A stretch of DNA of 64,000 nucleotides from Euborellia annulipes (Eukaryota; Arthropoda; Insecta; Dermaptera; Anisolabididae): the NCBI GenBank assembly GCA_023213315.1, contig JAKCPI010005155.1, positions 1-64,000 of the forward strand, in the 5' to 3' direction. Positions 21,633 to 33,700 of this stretch are shown here, piece after piece. Made by a program: the position numbers and the translations under genes. Position 1 is the first letter of the stretch. Each line of letters begins with the position of its first letter. The notes below the pieces were generated by a model. That model was not told the origin of the DNA. It ran no database searches and saw only the letters and a list, made by a program, of their open reading frames with translations.

Positions 21633-21788
21633 ATCATATTGTGATGACCCCGAAAAAGAAATCGGACAAATCAACGACATTAGCAATCGAAAGAAGAAGT
21701 CTACTCATCGATCAAAATAACCAAGATAAAGTCCATGTAGCGGGAGGCGATCATCAAGGCATCGTCATCAATAAAGAAGTTAACGAAG
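21633..21788 (+). CDS. Nucleoside-phosphorylase-like gene, coding exon 1 (or 2)
   Basis: After a T11 AG acceptor the exon carries the internal ATG at 21644 (MTPKKKSDKSTTLAIERR) and ends GAAG|GTTAAT. The peptide is basic then polar and probably disordered. Eleven bases precede the ATG; they are in frame with the candidate start at 19186. Leaves in phase 1. Confidence 0.8.
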
Positions 21789-24700
21789 GTTAATAAGATC
21801 CACCTTTTTATACATACTAAAACTATGAGCTCCATTAAACAATTAGGATTTTTCACAAGCATTCATTTAAAATTTAAATGTGACAAAGTGTAATTTTTTT
21901 TTCAATTCATTTGTTCAAACGAGTTTGACACCTGTTATTTTATTTTTTCGCAATTTTCATAAATAAAATTTATGAAATGCACGTTTTTTTTTTACTTTCT
22001 CTTACCTATGTATATATGTAATACGTATATATATAGAGAGAAAGTATTGGATTCATGTCAAAAATTCGATGTCGAGATTTTGATGGATCTTCACGTTTTG
22101 AGGTCCCCTGAATCCAAAAAAGTGGTTTTCGCGACATGGTCTGTCTGTGTGTGGGTGGGTGGGTGTGTGTGTGTGTGTGTGTTCAATTTTAAGCATGAAG
22201 GAATTGAGCTATGAGGTTGAAATTTTATATTTAAGTTAAAAACCCCCCGGGACCGGAAAAATCAGCTTTTAATCAAAATCGGCCAAAGAGTACTAGTACT
22301 TTACTGATGTACTTTTTCAGTTTTTTTCGATTTTCTCAAAATTTGCTCCAACGATTTTTTTTAAAATTCAAAAATCAATTATTTTTTAGATGCTCTTTAA
22401 AATGTATATTCTCATTTTGCGATTGAAATCTTCTGAAGACCACTTTACTCTTGTATTTCATAGGGAAGGATAGGAGAAATGGTTGTCATGGTAACAAAAT
22501 ATAAATATTTTGTCACACCAGATTTTTTTAATGAATATACTGTATATATAGTTTATATTTAGTGTATGACATAACTGATAATTAAATTAGCTCATAAAGG
22601 AAATGATTTATCAAAATGAATTACATTTCCATAGATCTAGCCTTCTAGAGAAATTTTATTTGTTATCTATTCAAACATAGATAGGAGTATAGAGAGTAAT
22701 TTTATATAAATTAAAATAATTATAAAACAGAGATATTGGATCTTATTAAAAATTTCTGAGTTTTAAATCAGAATTAAAAAAAAAAAAAAATTCAAATGTG
22801 CTGAGGCATAAATTTATTGAACCTTTTGGAATAGTTAAGGCTCAGCATATTTGAATTTTTTATTTTTTAAAAAACTCAGGACTTTTTTAATAATATTCAA
22901 GATTATATATTGTATAGTGAGTGACAAAATTTATAGCACCCAATGCGTTTTCTCTTTGGATGGTTTAAAAAAAAAAGTATGGAATGGAAACTTACACCCT
23001 AGATTTACAAATACTCAAATTTTTCGTATTTTAAAAAAATTAATTTCATAAAATATTCAATAGATATTTTATATATATGTAATGCGGAAAGTGAAAAGAG
23101 ACCTTATGTCAGCGAAGTAAAATTATCGGTACGGGCATTTTAGTCGAATTAGGTCAAAAATGTAGATTTTTGGGTTTCGATTGAATATGATTCTTCAATA
23201 TTGGTTATTTTAGCGATGAGAATCCGATAAATATTACAAAATAGTCGATTTAGTAACCTACAAATAGTTTTTCATTGTGTTTAAATTCGTTTTTTTTTTT
23301 TTTAATTTAGTTTTTTATATCAATAACTTTGAAAGGCGTTAACTTTTTTAGTTTTTGAGATATCATAGTGGGTTTGGTCTTAAAAGGTTCAGGAAATTAT
23401 TCTCTACAATAAAATATCAATAAGTCAATTTATGAAATTTCCGACAAGAGATCCCTTTTCACTTTCCGCATCAGATATGGACCCTGTTACGCATTTGTGT
23501 GTCAAGCGCCAGCTACCGAGATTTGAGAAAATTAACATTAAAGTTTTTTGTTTTGATTGGATTATATATAATTTTTTTTGTCAATTGTGCAAGTATCATT
23601 AAATATAAATTTTTTTAGGACATATTTCATAAAAAATACTATTAATTGTAGCATTTGAAAAAATATTCCTTGCTTACTCAATTTTTAATTTTTTGGCGCT
23701 TGACACACTAATGCATAACAGGGTCCACATATAGTAGGCTTTATATAAGAGTACCCTTATAGAAAAATTGTGGATCTTTTTGGGTCAACAATAAATAGAG
23801 CCAATAGGTCGTTTTGATAACTTACCTACCCCAACATTAAAATAGCCTCCCTACGGGAAAAATACTGGTGTTTGTCCTTCAGCTGTTTTAATGCTGAAGG
23901 ACAAACACCAGTATTTCTTCCATAGGGAGGCTATTTTAATGTTGGGGTAGGTAAGTTATCAAAACGACCCATATGGTCACCCGTTCAGGGCCTAATTGAT
24001 CAAAACATGGAAAACCAACTTGGGAGGAGGGGGCAATTATTTTTCCCGATTATGAGAAGCCCTAATTCGAGTCCCAATTTCCAAACGATTTTTCTACATG
24101 GATACAATTTTATTTTATATATAGACTATATTACAGATTTAAATAATTCTTGTTTATTTTATTTAGTGGAAGATGATACTCCGGCAGGAGTGACCCTTGA
24201 GTTCCGCGTATTCTTGGTGAATGCACAATCCGGAAAGCATATTCACGAAAGACGAATACTTCAATATTGGTTCAAATTGGAACAAAAAGAGAATAATCAG
24301 GCGAGTCTCGCTCAAGAGTTTTTCCGTGAGTTGGTCGCTCCGCTTGACTTCCCCAGAGGTAACCACACCACTTTCTCTTCTTATCTTGTCAAAATAAACA
24401 TTATCAAACATATTAGCCTTGATCTTTATTTATTAATATGATATGCCTAAGCCATATCTCAACCAATATCTGATAAAAAAAATACTTTATTAGTTAGTCA
24501 TCAAAATATTTAAATCATAAAATAAAAAGTTTGAAGTATTTATTTATTTAGATGTGTGAAAGATTTAGGTCATATTAAATATGTCACATCGACAAGAAAT
24601 GGGCTTCTAGACCTCATCGTGAAAAGATACAAGAAGTGAAGACATTTAATTAAAACCAGAGGAACAAAAATAGAGTCTTAGTAAAAAAATAAGTGGGAAT

Positions 24701-27700
24701 GATGGCTGTAGAGAATATAGACTTTGAAATAAAGAATAAGAGGCCGAAGAGGAAACGAATAAACGATTAACTAACGAAATTACTAAGATATTGAGGCCAT
24801 CCCAACAATTCACTTACAAATCATAAATCTAGAGATGGTCTCTAGATGTAAAACTTTGTGAATTTGAATTCCGACTGAAGAAATGAGTGGTCAAAATGTT
24901 TTACTTTTGTTAGTACAAAAAGAATGATTAAACTGAAATTTAAATAGAAAAGTGTAGGAAATAATTGATTGAGATGTAAGTAGTGGCTGTGTATGTTGAT
25001 TAAGGGAGATACGGAAGCAGAGGCAGCCAAAAATAAAATACTCTGAATGCTTAACCAATCAGCTGGAGGCGTTTCGGTTTATTTACTATAAACCATCTTC
25101 AGTCCATTAAGTGGTATATTTATGCTCAGAGTTAGTCAGGTGAAAATTAATATACATTGTTGTAAAATAGAATACTATTGTTCACGTATGTATATACTTA
25201 ACTCTGAGCATAAATATACCAATTAATGGACTGAACATGGTTTATAGTAAATAAACCGAAACGTCTCCGGCTGATTGGTTAAGCATTCAGAATAATTGAT
25301 TATCCATTCGAAGACCATCCATTATTAATTTATTAGAAATATAAAGGGCTCGGCTACAGATAGTGCAAACCCACAATTATGACTAAACCGACTGACTTTT
25401 CAGCACCATCAATTTGTGGCGACTCCTTGCATTGTTAGAGGCTTCCCTCTTTGTTGTTCGTTGCCTTGCGACTCTGTTTTTGTTTTTGTAAAAAGTTTAT
25501 ATTATTATTAGCTATCACTATTATTATATATCACTCGGAGGGGAGTACTGTGGCGACTCCTTGCATTGTTAGAGGCTTCCCTCTTTGTTGTTCGTTGCCT
25601 TGCGACTCTGTTTTTGTTTTTGTAAAAAGTTTATATTATTATTATTTTTCAAACTAAATAAATTATTTTTTATTCCTTCTACAAATTATCAATTTATTGA
25701 AGTCGTTCACTTCAAATTGAACAAGGTGGTAGTACACTTTGTTTCTCAGTCTGTTTAGAGTGTTCAGACTGTAGCAGAAAAAAAAAAAAACTTCCTATTG
25801 GTGTTTATATTGTTGACAAAGTTTAAAATTGAAATATCTCAGAACTATTTATTTGTGGGTTAGCACTATCTGCGCTCGACTCCTTCAAATTTACTGAATA
25901 AATTATTTAATTGTGGAAAGCTAAATGCTGGAATATTTTCTCCAAATACATTGGACCCAGAGGCGGCGCGTCCACTAGGCCAACTAGGCGGCCGCCTAGG
26001 GCGGCAACCTGGAGAGGGCGGCAAAAAGGAAAAAATAAAAAACAAATTTTGGTTCCGCAAGCGGCACCCGAAAACAAATTTCGGTCCCGGGGGCGGCAAA
26101 ATTTTGTGTCTCTAAAAAAAAGGTAAAGGGAAAATGTTCCGCAGGCGGCGCACGGAAAAAATTTTGGTTCCGCGAAAAAAAAAAAAAAAAATTTTGCGCA
26201 GAAAAATTTTTGAGATCGGGGAAAATTTTAAGGAGGGGGCGGCAAATTAAATTTTTAAAGTTTTTTTTTTGGGGGGGGCGCAAAAAAAATATCTTGCCTA
26301 GGGCGGCAGAATAGCTTGCGCCGGCCCTGATTGGACCATTGCAGCTTATTTCGAATGGTCAATCATTTTTTTTCTCTTTACTTTTCTATTAAAATTTCAG
26401 TCTTATTGTTAGTCTTTTTGTATGAAGTAAAACATTTCGACCACTCATTTCTTCAAATTCACTAAGTTTTATATCTTTGATATTTTCTCCGAATACCGGT
26501 ACATAATAATTTCACTAAAATATCACAGAGATAGAAACATTTCTTTTGATTCAATGTTTATTTTGTCATAATTTTCTAATCTTTTTTTTTAGATTACGTT
26601 GGTTTTATTAAAAAAATAATGAAACTCCTACAAAATGGCTTTAATGGCATCCAAAAAATTGAAGTAACTATGGCTCAATTAGACGACTTAGAAGCTCCAC
26701 CTACAAGACCATGTAAGTGCATTTTTATATCACATTTCCCAATTAAAAGAAAATTTTTATTATTAAATGAAATACAAAATTCGGATGAAATCTCTAACAA
26801 TCCTTTCTTACTTGAATATTTTTATAAATTACCATAAAAAAAAAGGAGATTTAGACTTTTTTTTTACATACATATATATCATTTTCAATAATGTTTGGTC
26901 AATACTTTTTATTAAATTGCGAAAGGATTACTTAGAGAGGAATGAAAACCATGACCTCATTTAATCAACTTGTTTTATTTTTAAATCCATAAATATTATT
27001 ATTAATTAAAAATTAATGAGAGATCGGGAAAATAATAACGAATTCCTTGTGATACCAGCGTGGAGAGCTGATTCAATCCTGATCACACTTCCGGCTTATC
27101 ACTCATTCAACAAGTCTTCAGGTCTGACACCTGCGTGCTATCGTTTAGTGCATCTCAAAACGCAAAGCATTCACAAAACAACATTTGAATAAACAACAAA
27201 AATAACATCTAGAGATATGGGCGTCGACTTTTATTACATGTTCTTAATTTAAACTTAATGTCCAAAAATAAACGTGTGAAAGAATGGCTGCTGGAGAAAG
27301 AAAGTAGTCGGCGCCTATTTTTAAATGACCAATTAATCTTATATTTAGCTACCACTAGCGTGCACTATGATTATCATTTTTCGTTTATTTGCTTGGTTTT
27401 TTTTTTTTTTTAATGCTATTTTAACAACAATTTATGAGCTAAAACGTAGTTTGAGTTTTAAAATAACATATCCAGGACACAATGTGTTGTTTTAAACATA
27501 AAATGTTCTTTTATTTAACATTCATTAAAAATTAATGAATTTAAAAATAAATTTCAATATTTCTTTCAGTATCTTCGGATATGGAATCGGCTGGTCAGCC
27601 AGTGGAACTAACCGAAGCCAAGGTCCTGGAATTAATAGAATCCTGTTTCCCGAATCCTGTCTGTGCCGCCGAATTAGCTCAAACATGGTCTTGGCCCGAG

Positions 27701-30700
27701 GAGGAAGTTTTACGACATCTCACTGATCTTCAAAATAAGGGATTGGTCAAAGCACTCGAGCATGGAGGATTCACTCGTGTGCAGCACACAGACACCAAAG
27801 TTCAAGTGAGATTAAAACAATAATCAATTCACCAAATAAAGCAGTATTAAAAGGGAAAGCCAAGAGCAACAAAAAAATAAAGCCTCCTTTTGTTAAACAA
27901 GAAATCGATAATTTCTGGCAAATTTTATTGTCCTCTTATCATTTCCTTAATAAAAAAATGCACACGATCTAACAATTGTTTAAAATGATGCAATTGCTTT
28001 AAAGTAAGATTGAAAACGTATATATATATATATAGCCTTCATCATAACCACCAAGATCGTTATTAATAAGCAATCCTAAGCACTTTCAATCTCTGGATGC
28101 GTGGCCTAAAGGAAGAAGGCTGATGAATGACCCCTGGAAGCCATCGAGGAATTATTCTTCTATACTAAAATATAATTACTTGTAAAGTCTAAATGGTCAC
28201 AGTAGCAAAACACAGAATTTAACAAAATCAGATTGAAAATTCATATTAGGGAGCGTACAAGTATTACGTAATTTACGAAGATTTTTGACCCTGTCTCCCC
28301 TATCGTCATGTCTGATATTACGTGTCAGCTCTCAAACAGATTGCAGAGGGCTCAAAACAGCTCAGTTAGGTTTGTTTTTAATCTAAGAAGAGACGAGCAT
28401 GTCACTGAATATTATAGGTATCTGGGCTGGTTGAGGGTGGACGAGGCTAGAAGCGCGGCTTCGCTGAGGTTGACCTGGCAGCTGTTGAGGGGGATTGGGC
28501 CTCAATACCTGAGCGATTACTATTCAAGGTTGGGGTCCAGAGCGAATAGTTCTGGCCTGATGATCCCATGTCATAGGACATTTCTTTATGGAAGATCGTT
28601 CCATGTAGAATCTATTAGGCTCTGGAATTCCCTTCCTTCACACATAAAAGCGATGGGCTCTTTGTCTGCCTTCACTGGTGGGGTTAGATCGCTCCTCCTT
28701 GGCTGATCCCCTGTCGCCCTGGCGCTCTCGCCGCATCCGGGATTCTCCTATTGCACTTAATAAGGTGTAGGTCTGCGTCTGGTTCGCTATCCTTTTGATA
28801 TATTTGCAATTTTTTTTATTTGTATTTTACTACTCTCATTATTATTAATATGTCAATATGCTGTAAAACGGTGGAAATATGTAATATCTCAAGAGGGCAA
28901 ATGGAGCTAATTAGCTCTGGCCCGTTTTAATAAAGCATTATCTATCTATCTATCTATGTAACGCGCTGTAACATTTTTCTGCGCCCCCCCCCCCTAGACG
29001 TTACGTAACGCTCAAGTGGCCTTTTTTATCTAAAAGTCACAACTATGTTGCGTAAAGTATCGGAAAGTCGCTAAAATACCAGTTTTGTAACGCGTTGTTC
29101 AACCCCCCTTCCTCTCTTGTAACTCATGGTAGCGTTTTACGAGACCCCCCTCCCCCCAAATTGCGTTACGTAATACTTGTACGCTCCCTTATATATATAT
29201 ACACAAAGTATGTCTCGGTTTTAATTTTTCTACATTTCGTCTTCCAAAAACTAAACGAAATATTGAAAAATTGCCATTTATTAACTAAATAACTCTGAGC
29301 AGCCAAACATTGCCGGAATTTATTATATAGACTATATATATACGTATATATCGCCTGCTGAGAATCATAGTTGCGAAATTCCAAAATTGAACAATTCGAG
29401 AAAAGGCGTTTAGAAGTTTTATAAACTTATAGGCTTACATTTAAATAGCCGGGCAACAAATGAATAGGCCAGAATCAATAGCAATGAATGGAAATATATT
29501 TTCGCCACTTTGTCATTCATAAGAGAAGACGTTTTAACAACATTTACTAGGCTTTAACTCGAAAATTGAATTTTCGGACTTTCGCCACTATGATATTCAG
29601 CAGGCGATATTAAGTAGGGAATAGATAATGGTACAATAAAGTTGACCCGAAACGTATAGATTTCTTGCAAAACAAAGGAAGCTGCTCCTTATTAGGAAAA
29701 AGTATCATTCCATTAATGAGAACCAACCCAGAAAATTTATCAACGGCTAGATCAAAAAATCTGAAATTAACAAAGTATCTATTTTCTGTTCTCAGGTGGT
29801 GAAACAGATGCCAACAATGGCTAGTTCTAAACAACCAACAATTGCAATTATCACAGCACAATATTGTGAAAAATTAGCGGTAGACTCGATGATGGAGAAT
29901 CGTGAAACATTCGTCAAATACACTACAGTTGGTCAGTTCATCTTTCTTTATTTTTGCCTAATTTAATTAAAATTCTTTATTTATGTTATTAATATAAATC
30001 TAATATTAGGTGGAGAAATTTATTTATTTAATAACAACACTCTTTATTTTTTTTTATTTTTATTTCTTTACTTTATATTTTCCATTTCATCTCTTTCTGG
30101 ACATGTATAAGTGAACTCTGTTTGACGCCAGGTGGTTCCAAAAGCAGCCCCGATGGGAAGTCCTTATCTCGGTTTGGTAAGGTCCTCTTTTCTTTCTTTT
30201 CTGTCTCGTCTTTGTCTCTCTATCTTTCTCTCCTCTAAACGGCCAAAAGGGCTTCATGTGTCGACTGGCAGAAATCACTGCTTTCTCAGCCTTCATCATC
30301 GCTTCAAATAGTTGGGAGTAGTGAATATAAACACACATACACGTGCTCTAAATGTTCTATGTCCTCAATTGTCCATATCCTATTTGTTTTTTTTATGTTA
30401 GCACACTGGCTTAAAAAACTTTCTTTTAATAACAAGCAGGGTCGTAACTAAAATGACAATTGTTCAATCCAGTTAAATAAATTGTTCTGACCGTTTTGTT
30501 ATTAAAATTTTAGTTACGGCTCGGCTCAACAAATTTTATTTTATATAAACAAATGGAAAAATACATAGGCTTTATAATAGGGGTGGCCAACCTGCGGCCC
30601 ACCTTGGCCATTTTTGCGGCCCGCGAGATTTATCACAGAAACAAATATCGCACTAGTTTTTTTATTTATTTAAGGTCTTTTTCGGCATCTTAAGGCCATT

Positions 30701-33700
30701 TAGACCCCATCCCTATTTGGAGCGAAAATCATAATTTCTTTAGATTACTAGTTTTTATAACTTTTTGAATTTCTTCTCGGGAGGAGGGGGGGACGATCGC
30801 ATCCCCCCCTTTAATCCGCCCCTGTTTACAGTATGCATTTAGTATCATTATTATTATATTATCTATTGCAGTTGTGACTAGGGTTTGGAAAAAACCGGAA
30901 AATTTTGAAAACCGGTTTTTCGGTTTTTTACAAAGCAGAAAACCGGTAAACCGGTTTTAAACCGGTTTTTTGTCAACATCTTAAATGATAACCGTTATTA
31001 ATGAATATATCTATTGGGGGTCCAGGCATTCTTATTTTAACCATTTGGTATGCAAATGGCTTAAATATAATCGGACTACCTGCGATTCGAACCCAAGAAA
31101 ATTATTATTACTTCTGAAAATTACTACTATACCAATCCAGTGCCTGCTTGAGGATTTGTTTACATTCATAGAATACAAAAAATCCAAAAAATACATAAGC
31201 TTATATATTTCTCCATAAAATTCCTACGGGAGAAATCGTAACTTTAGGAATTAATAACTCAAAAAATTGACCCCTTTGGTTTGGTGTAGTTGGTAGCGTG
31301 CCTACCTTCTATACCGAGGTTCGGGCCCCAGGCAGCCCCTTTATTTTATTTAAGCTATTTGGATACCAAATGTGACTGCGAGTGTGAATGAGAAAAAAGT
31401 GTGAATGTTTTTTTTTTTCAACTCAAAAAATTGTAGGAATTTCGGGACCCGAGTATTTTTCCTAGAATCTCCATAACGACCTCTATAAGACTGCAAAATT
31501 TCGTCATTCCAACGGAAAGTTGGTGACAGACGGAGGGACAGACACTCTGCTATTATTATATATAGATTATTTAAGCATTGGAAAATTCGGCATCTCAGGC
31601 CATTTAGAACTCATCCCTATTTATTTCAAATGATTGATAGCCAATTCAAATGAAATGAATTTTTCTCGCTTGGGACGGGAAGCGAACCCGAAGCCCCAGG
31701 CACTAGAAGCTTAATTTAATGCTGCCTTTTATCTGAGCCATCTGTCACGGGCTAATTTATTATTGGAATACAAGTATTACTGAAGAAAAGATTTAAAAAG
31801 AAAAACCGAATTCGGTTTTTCGGGAAAAACTCGGTTTCTCGGTTTTTGAAAATTAGCCAAAAAACCGGTTTACCGGTTTCGGTTTCCACCGGTGTCCAAA
31901 CCCTAGTTGTGACATTTGAGTTGTATCAAGGAAGAGTTGCAAAAGCAGAGATTGTCAGCCAAATTTTTTCTTTAAATAATTTATTGGCCCGACGTTTCGG
32001 TCTCGATAGTCGCTATCTTCAAAGCTAAAATGTATGAAGATAGCCTCTTTCGAGTCCGAAACGTCGGCCTAATAAATTATTTAAAGAAAAAATTTGGCTG
32101 CCAATCTCTGCTTTTGCAACCCTTCCTTGATATATTTATTATCTATTTTTACATGTAAGAATAATAGTAACTCATATGTTTCAAATTTTCACACCAAAAA
32201 AGTGTCTATAGTGGGTCCCAAATCTTTTGTGGGGATATATCATATGCGCCCGCGGAGGTATGATGCATTTCTAAAGAGGTCCGCAAGATTATTAGGGTTG
32301 GCCACCCCTGCTTTATAACAATGAACGTATTAGTATCAGAAAAATTAATATTTATAACACACAAGTAATAACTCCACCATAGTTAAGAATTTATATCTAC
32401 ATTGAAGAATCCACATCAATATTAACCAAATATTTGCACATTTGTTAATTTGTCTATTTTATGATTCAGTAATATAATATCGTAAATAAACCGATTTATT
32501 TAAATATTGATAAGAATTTATTATTTTTTAATCAGTTGCCTAATGAAAATAATTTTTAAGAGAACAGATAATTCGCTTATAAATTTTATCAAAATTTTTT
32601 CCGCACTTAATTTTATCAATTTGTTGAAGTTATCTAAAAAAGAAAATTTCGTTTGTATTATTCAAATTGTCTTTTCTCCTGCCATGTGTCCTGTTACTGT
32701 GTTTTATTTGTATCATTAACATCTTTCTAATAAATTCGATTTTAATTTGATGTAATATTTCTAGGCGAATCCAATGTCTACACCCTGGGCTGCATAGGGG
32801 CGCATCGGGTGGTTAGCACAAAATTACCCACCATCGGACATACGAGGGAAGCTCTCACTGCTGCTGGCAACACCACTACAAGACTTTTAGGTAATATATT
32901 GAACAACATCCAATGCTGAATCTTTTGGAAAGGTGGTCCGGAGGAAGAAAAGCATTTTGGTAGACATGGCTACATAAAAATGTATCATAATAATAGTAGA
33001 TCATATATAGAATTGTAAACTCTAAATTTTGGAGAGAGAAAAAGAACTAAAATTTTTTTCTTTTAACAATTTAATCTCACTCAGTTGACGTTTCAGTCCA
33101 GGATTCGAATCATCATCAGAGCTGGTAGATAGTCATTATAAAGGTGCCAAGGTGAAATTTGTGCATAGGTAGAGTTTTATTTTATATAATAAATATTACA
33201 TATATACATGATTAGACTTATTGATACAAGTGAATTAACTTGAATATATATATATTAGATGCATAAGATACACAAAATCCACCTTGACACCTTATAATGA
33301 CTATCTACCATCTCAGAAGATGGTCCGCGCCTTAGACCAAGTCAGCTCAGCAGAGTAACATTAAATTGTTAAAAGAAAAAACAATAGCTGCAAAAAATAG
33401 AATCGTCTTTCTAAATAAAAATATATAGGATAAGATAAAAGGAAGAAACAAACATTCGACTTTTATATCTTGGCCTTATCCCTATGTGGGGTCGGCAAAA
33501 TTGATTTACAAAATTGATTTACGACGAGCAAGTCGCGCCACCTAGTATCACTTGTCCAATAACTTTCTGCTGGGATAATATCCTAAAATTGCTAAATCCA
33601 CTCAATTGTGTGATTGATAAATTTTCTGTTATTGTTTATATATATATGTTAGTTATCCATCCACCTCATAAAGAATGTTATTAATTAAAAGTTTTTTTAA

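Larger units (their letters stand above)
30578..32310. mobile_element. hAT-type element TAGGGGTGGCCAACC, 8-bp TSD, host of nested elements
   Basis: Starts TAGGGGTGGCCAACCTGCGG and ends GGGTTGGCCACCCCTG. CTTTATAA is duplicated at 30570-30577 and 32311-32318. It contains the 30879-31905 element, SINE pieces and the fold-back at 31914-32130. A conceptual ORF fragment near the right end is too short to call a transposase. Confidence 0.85.
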
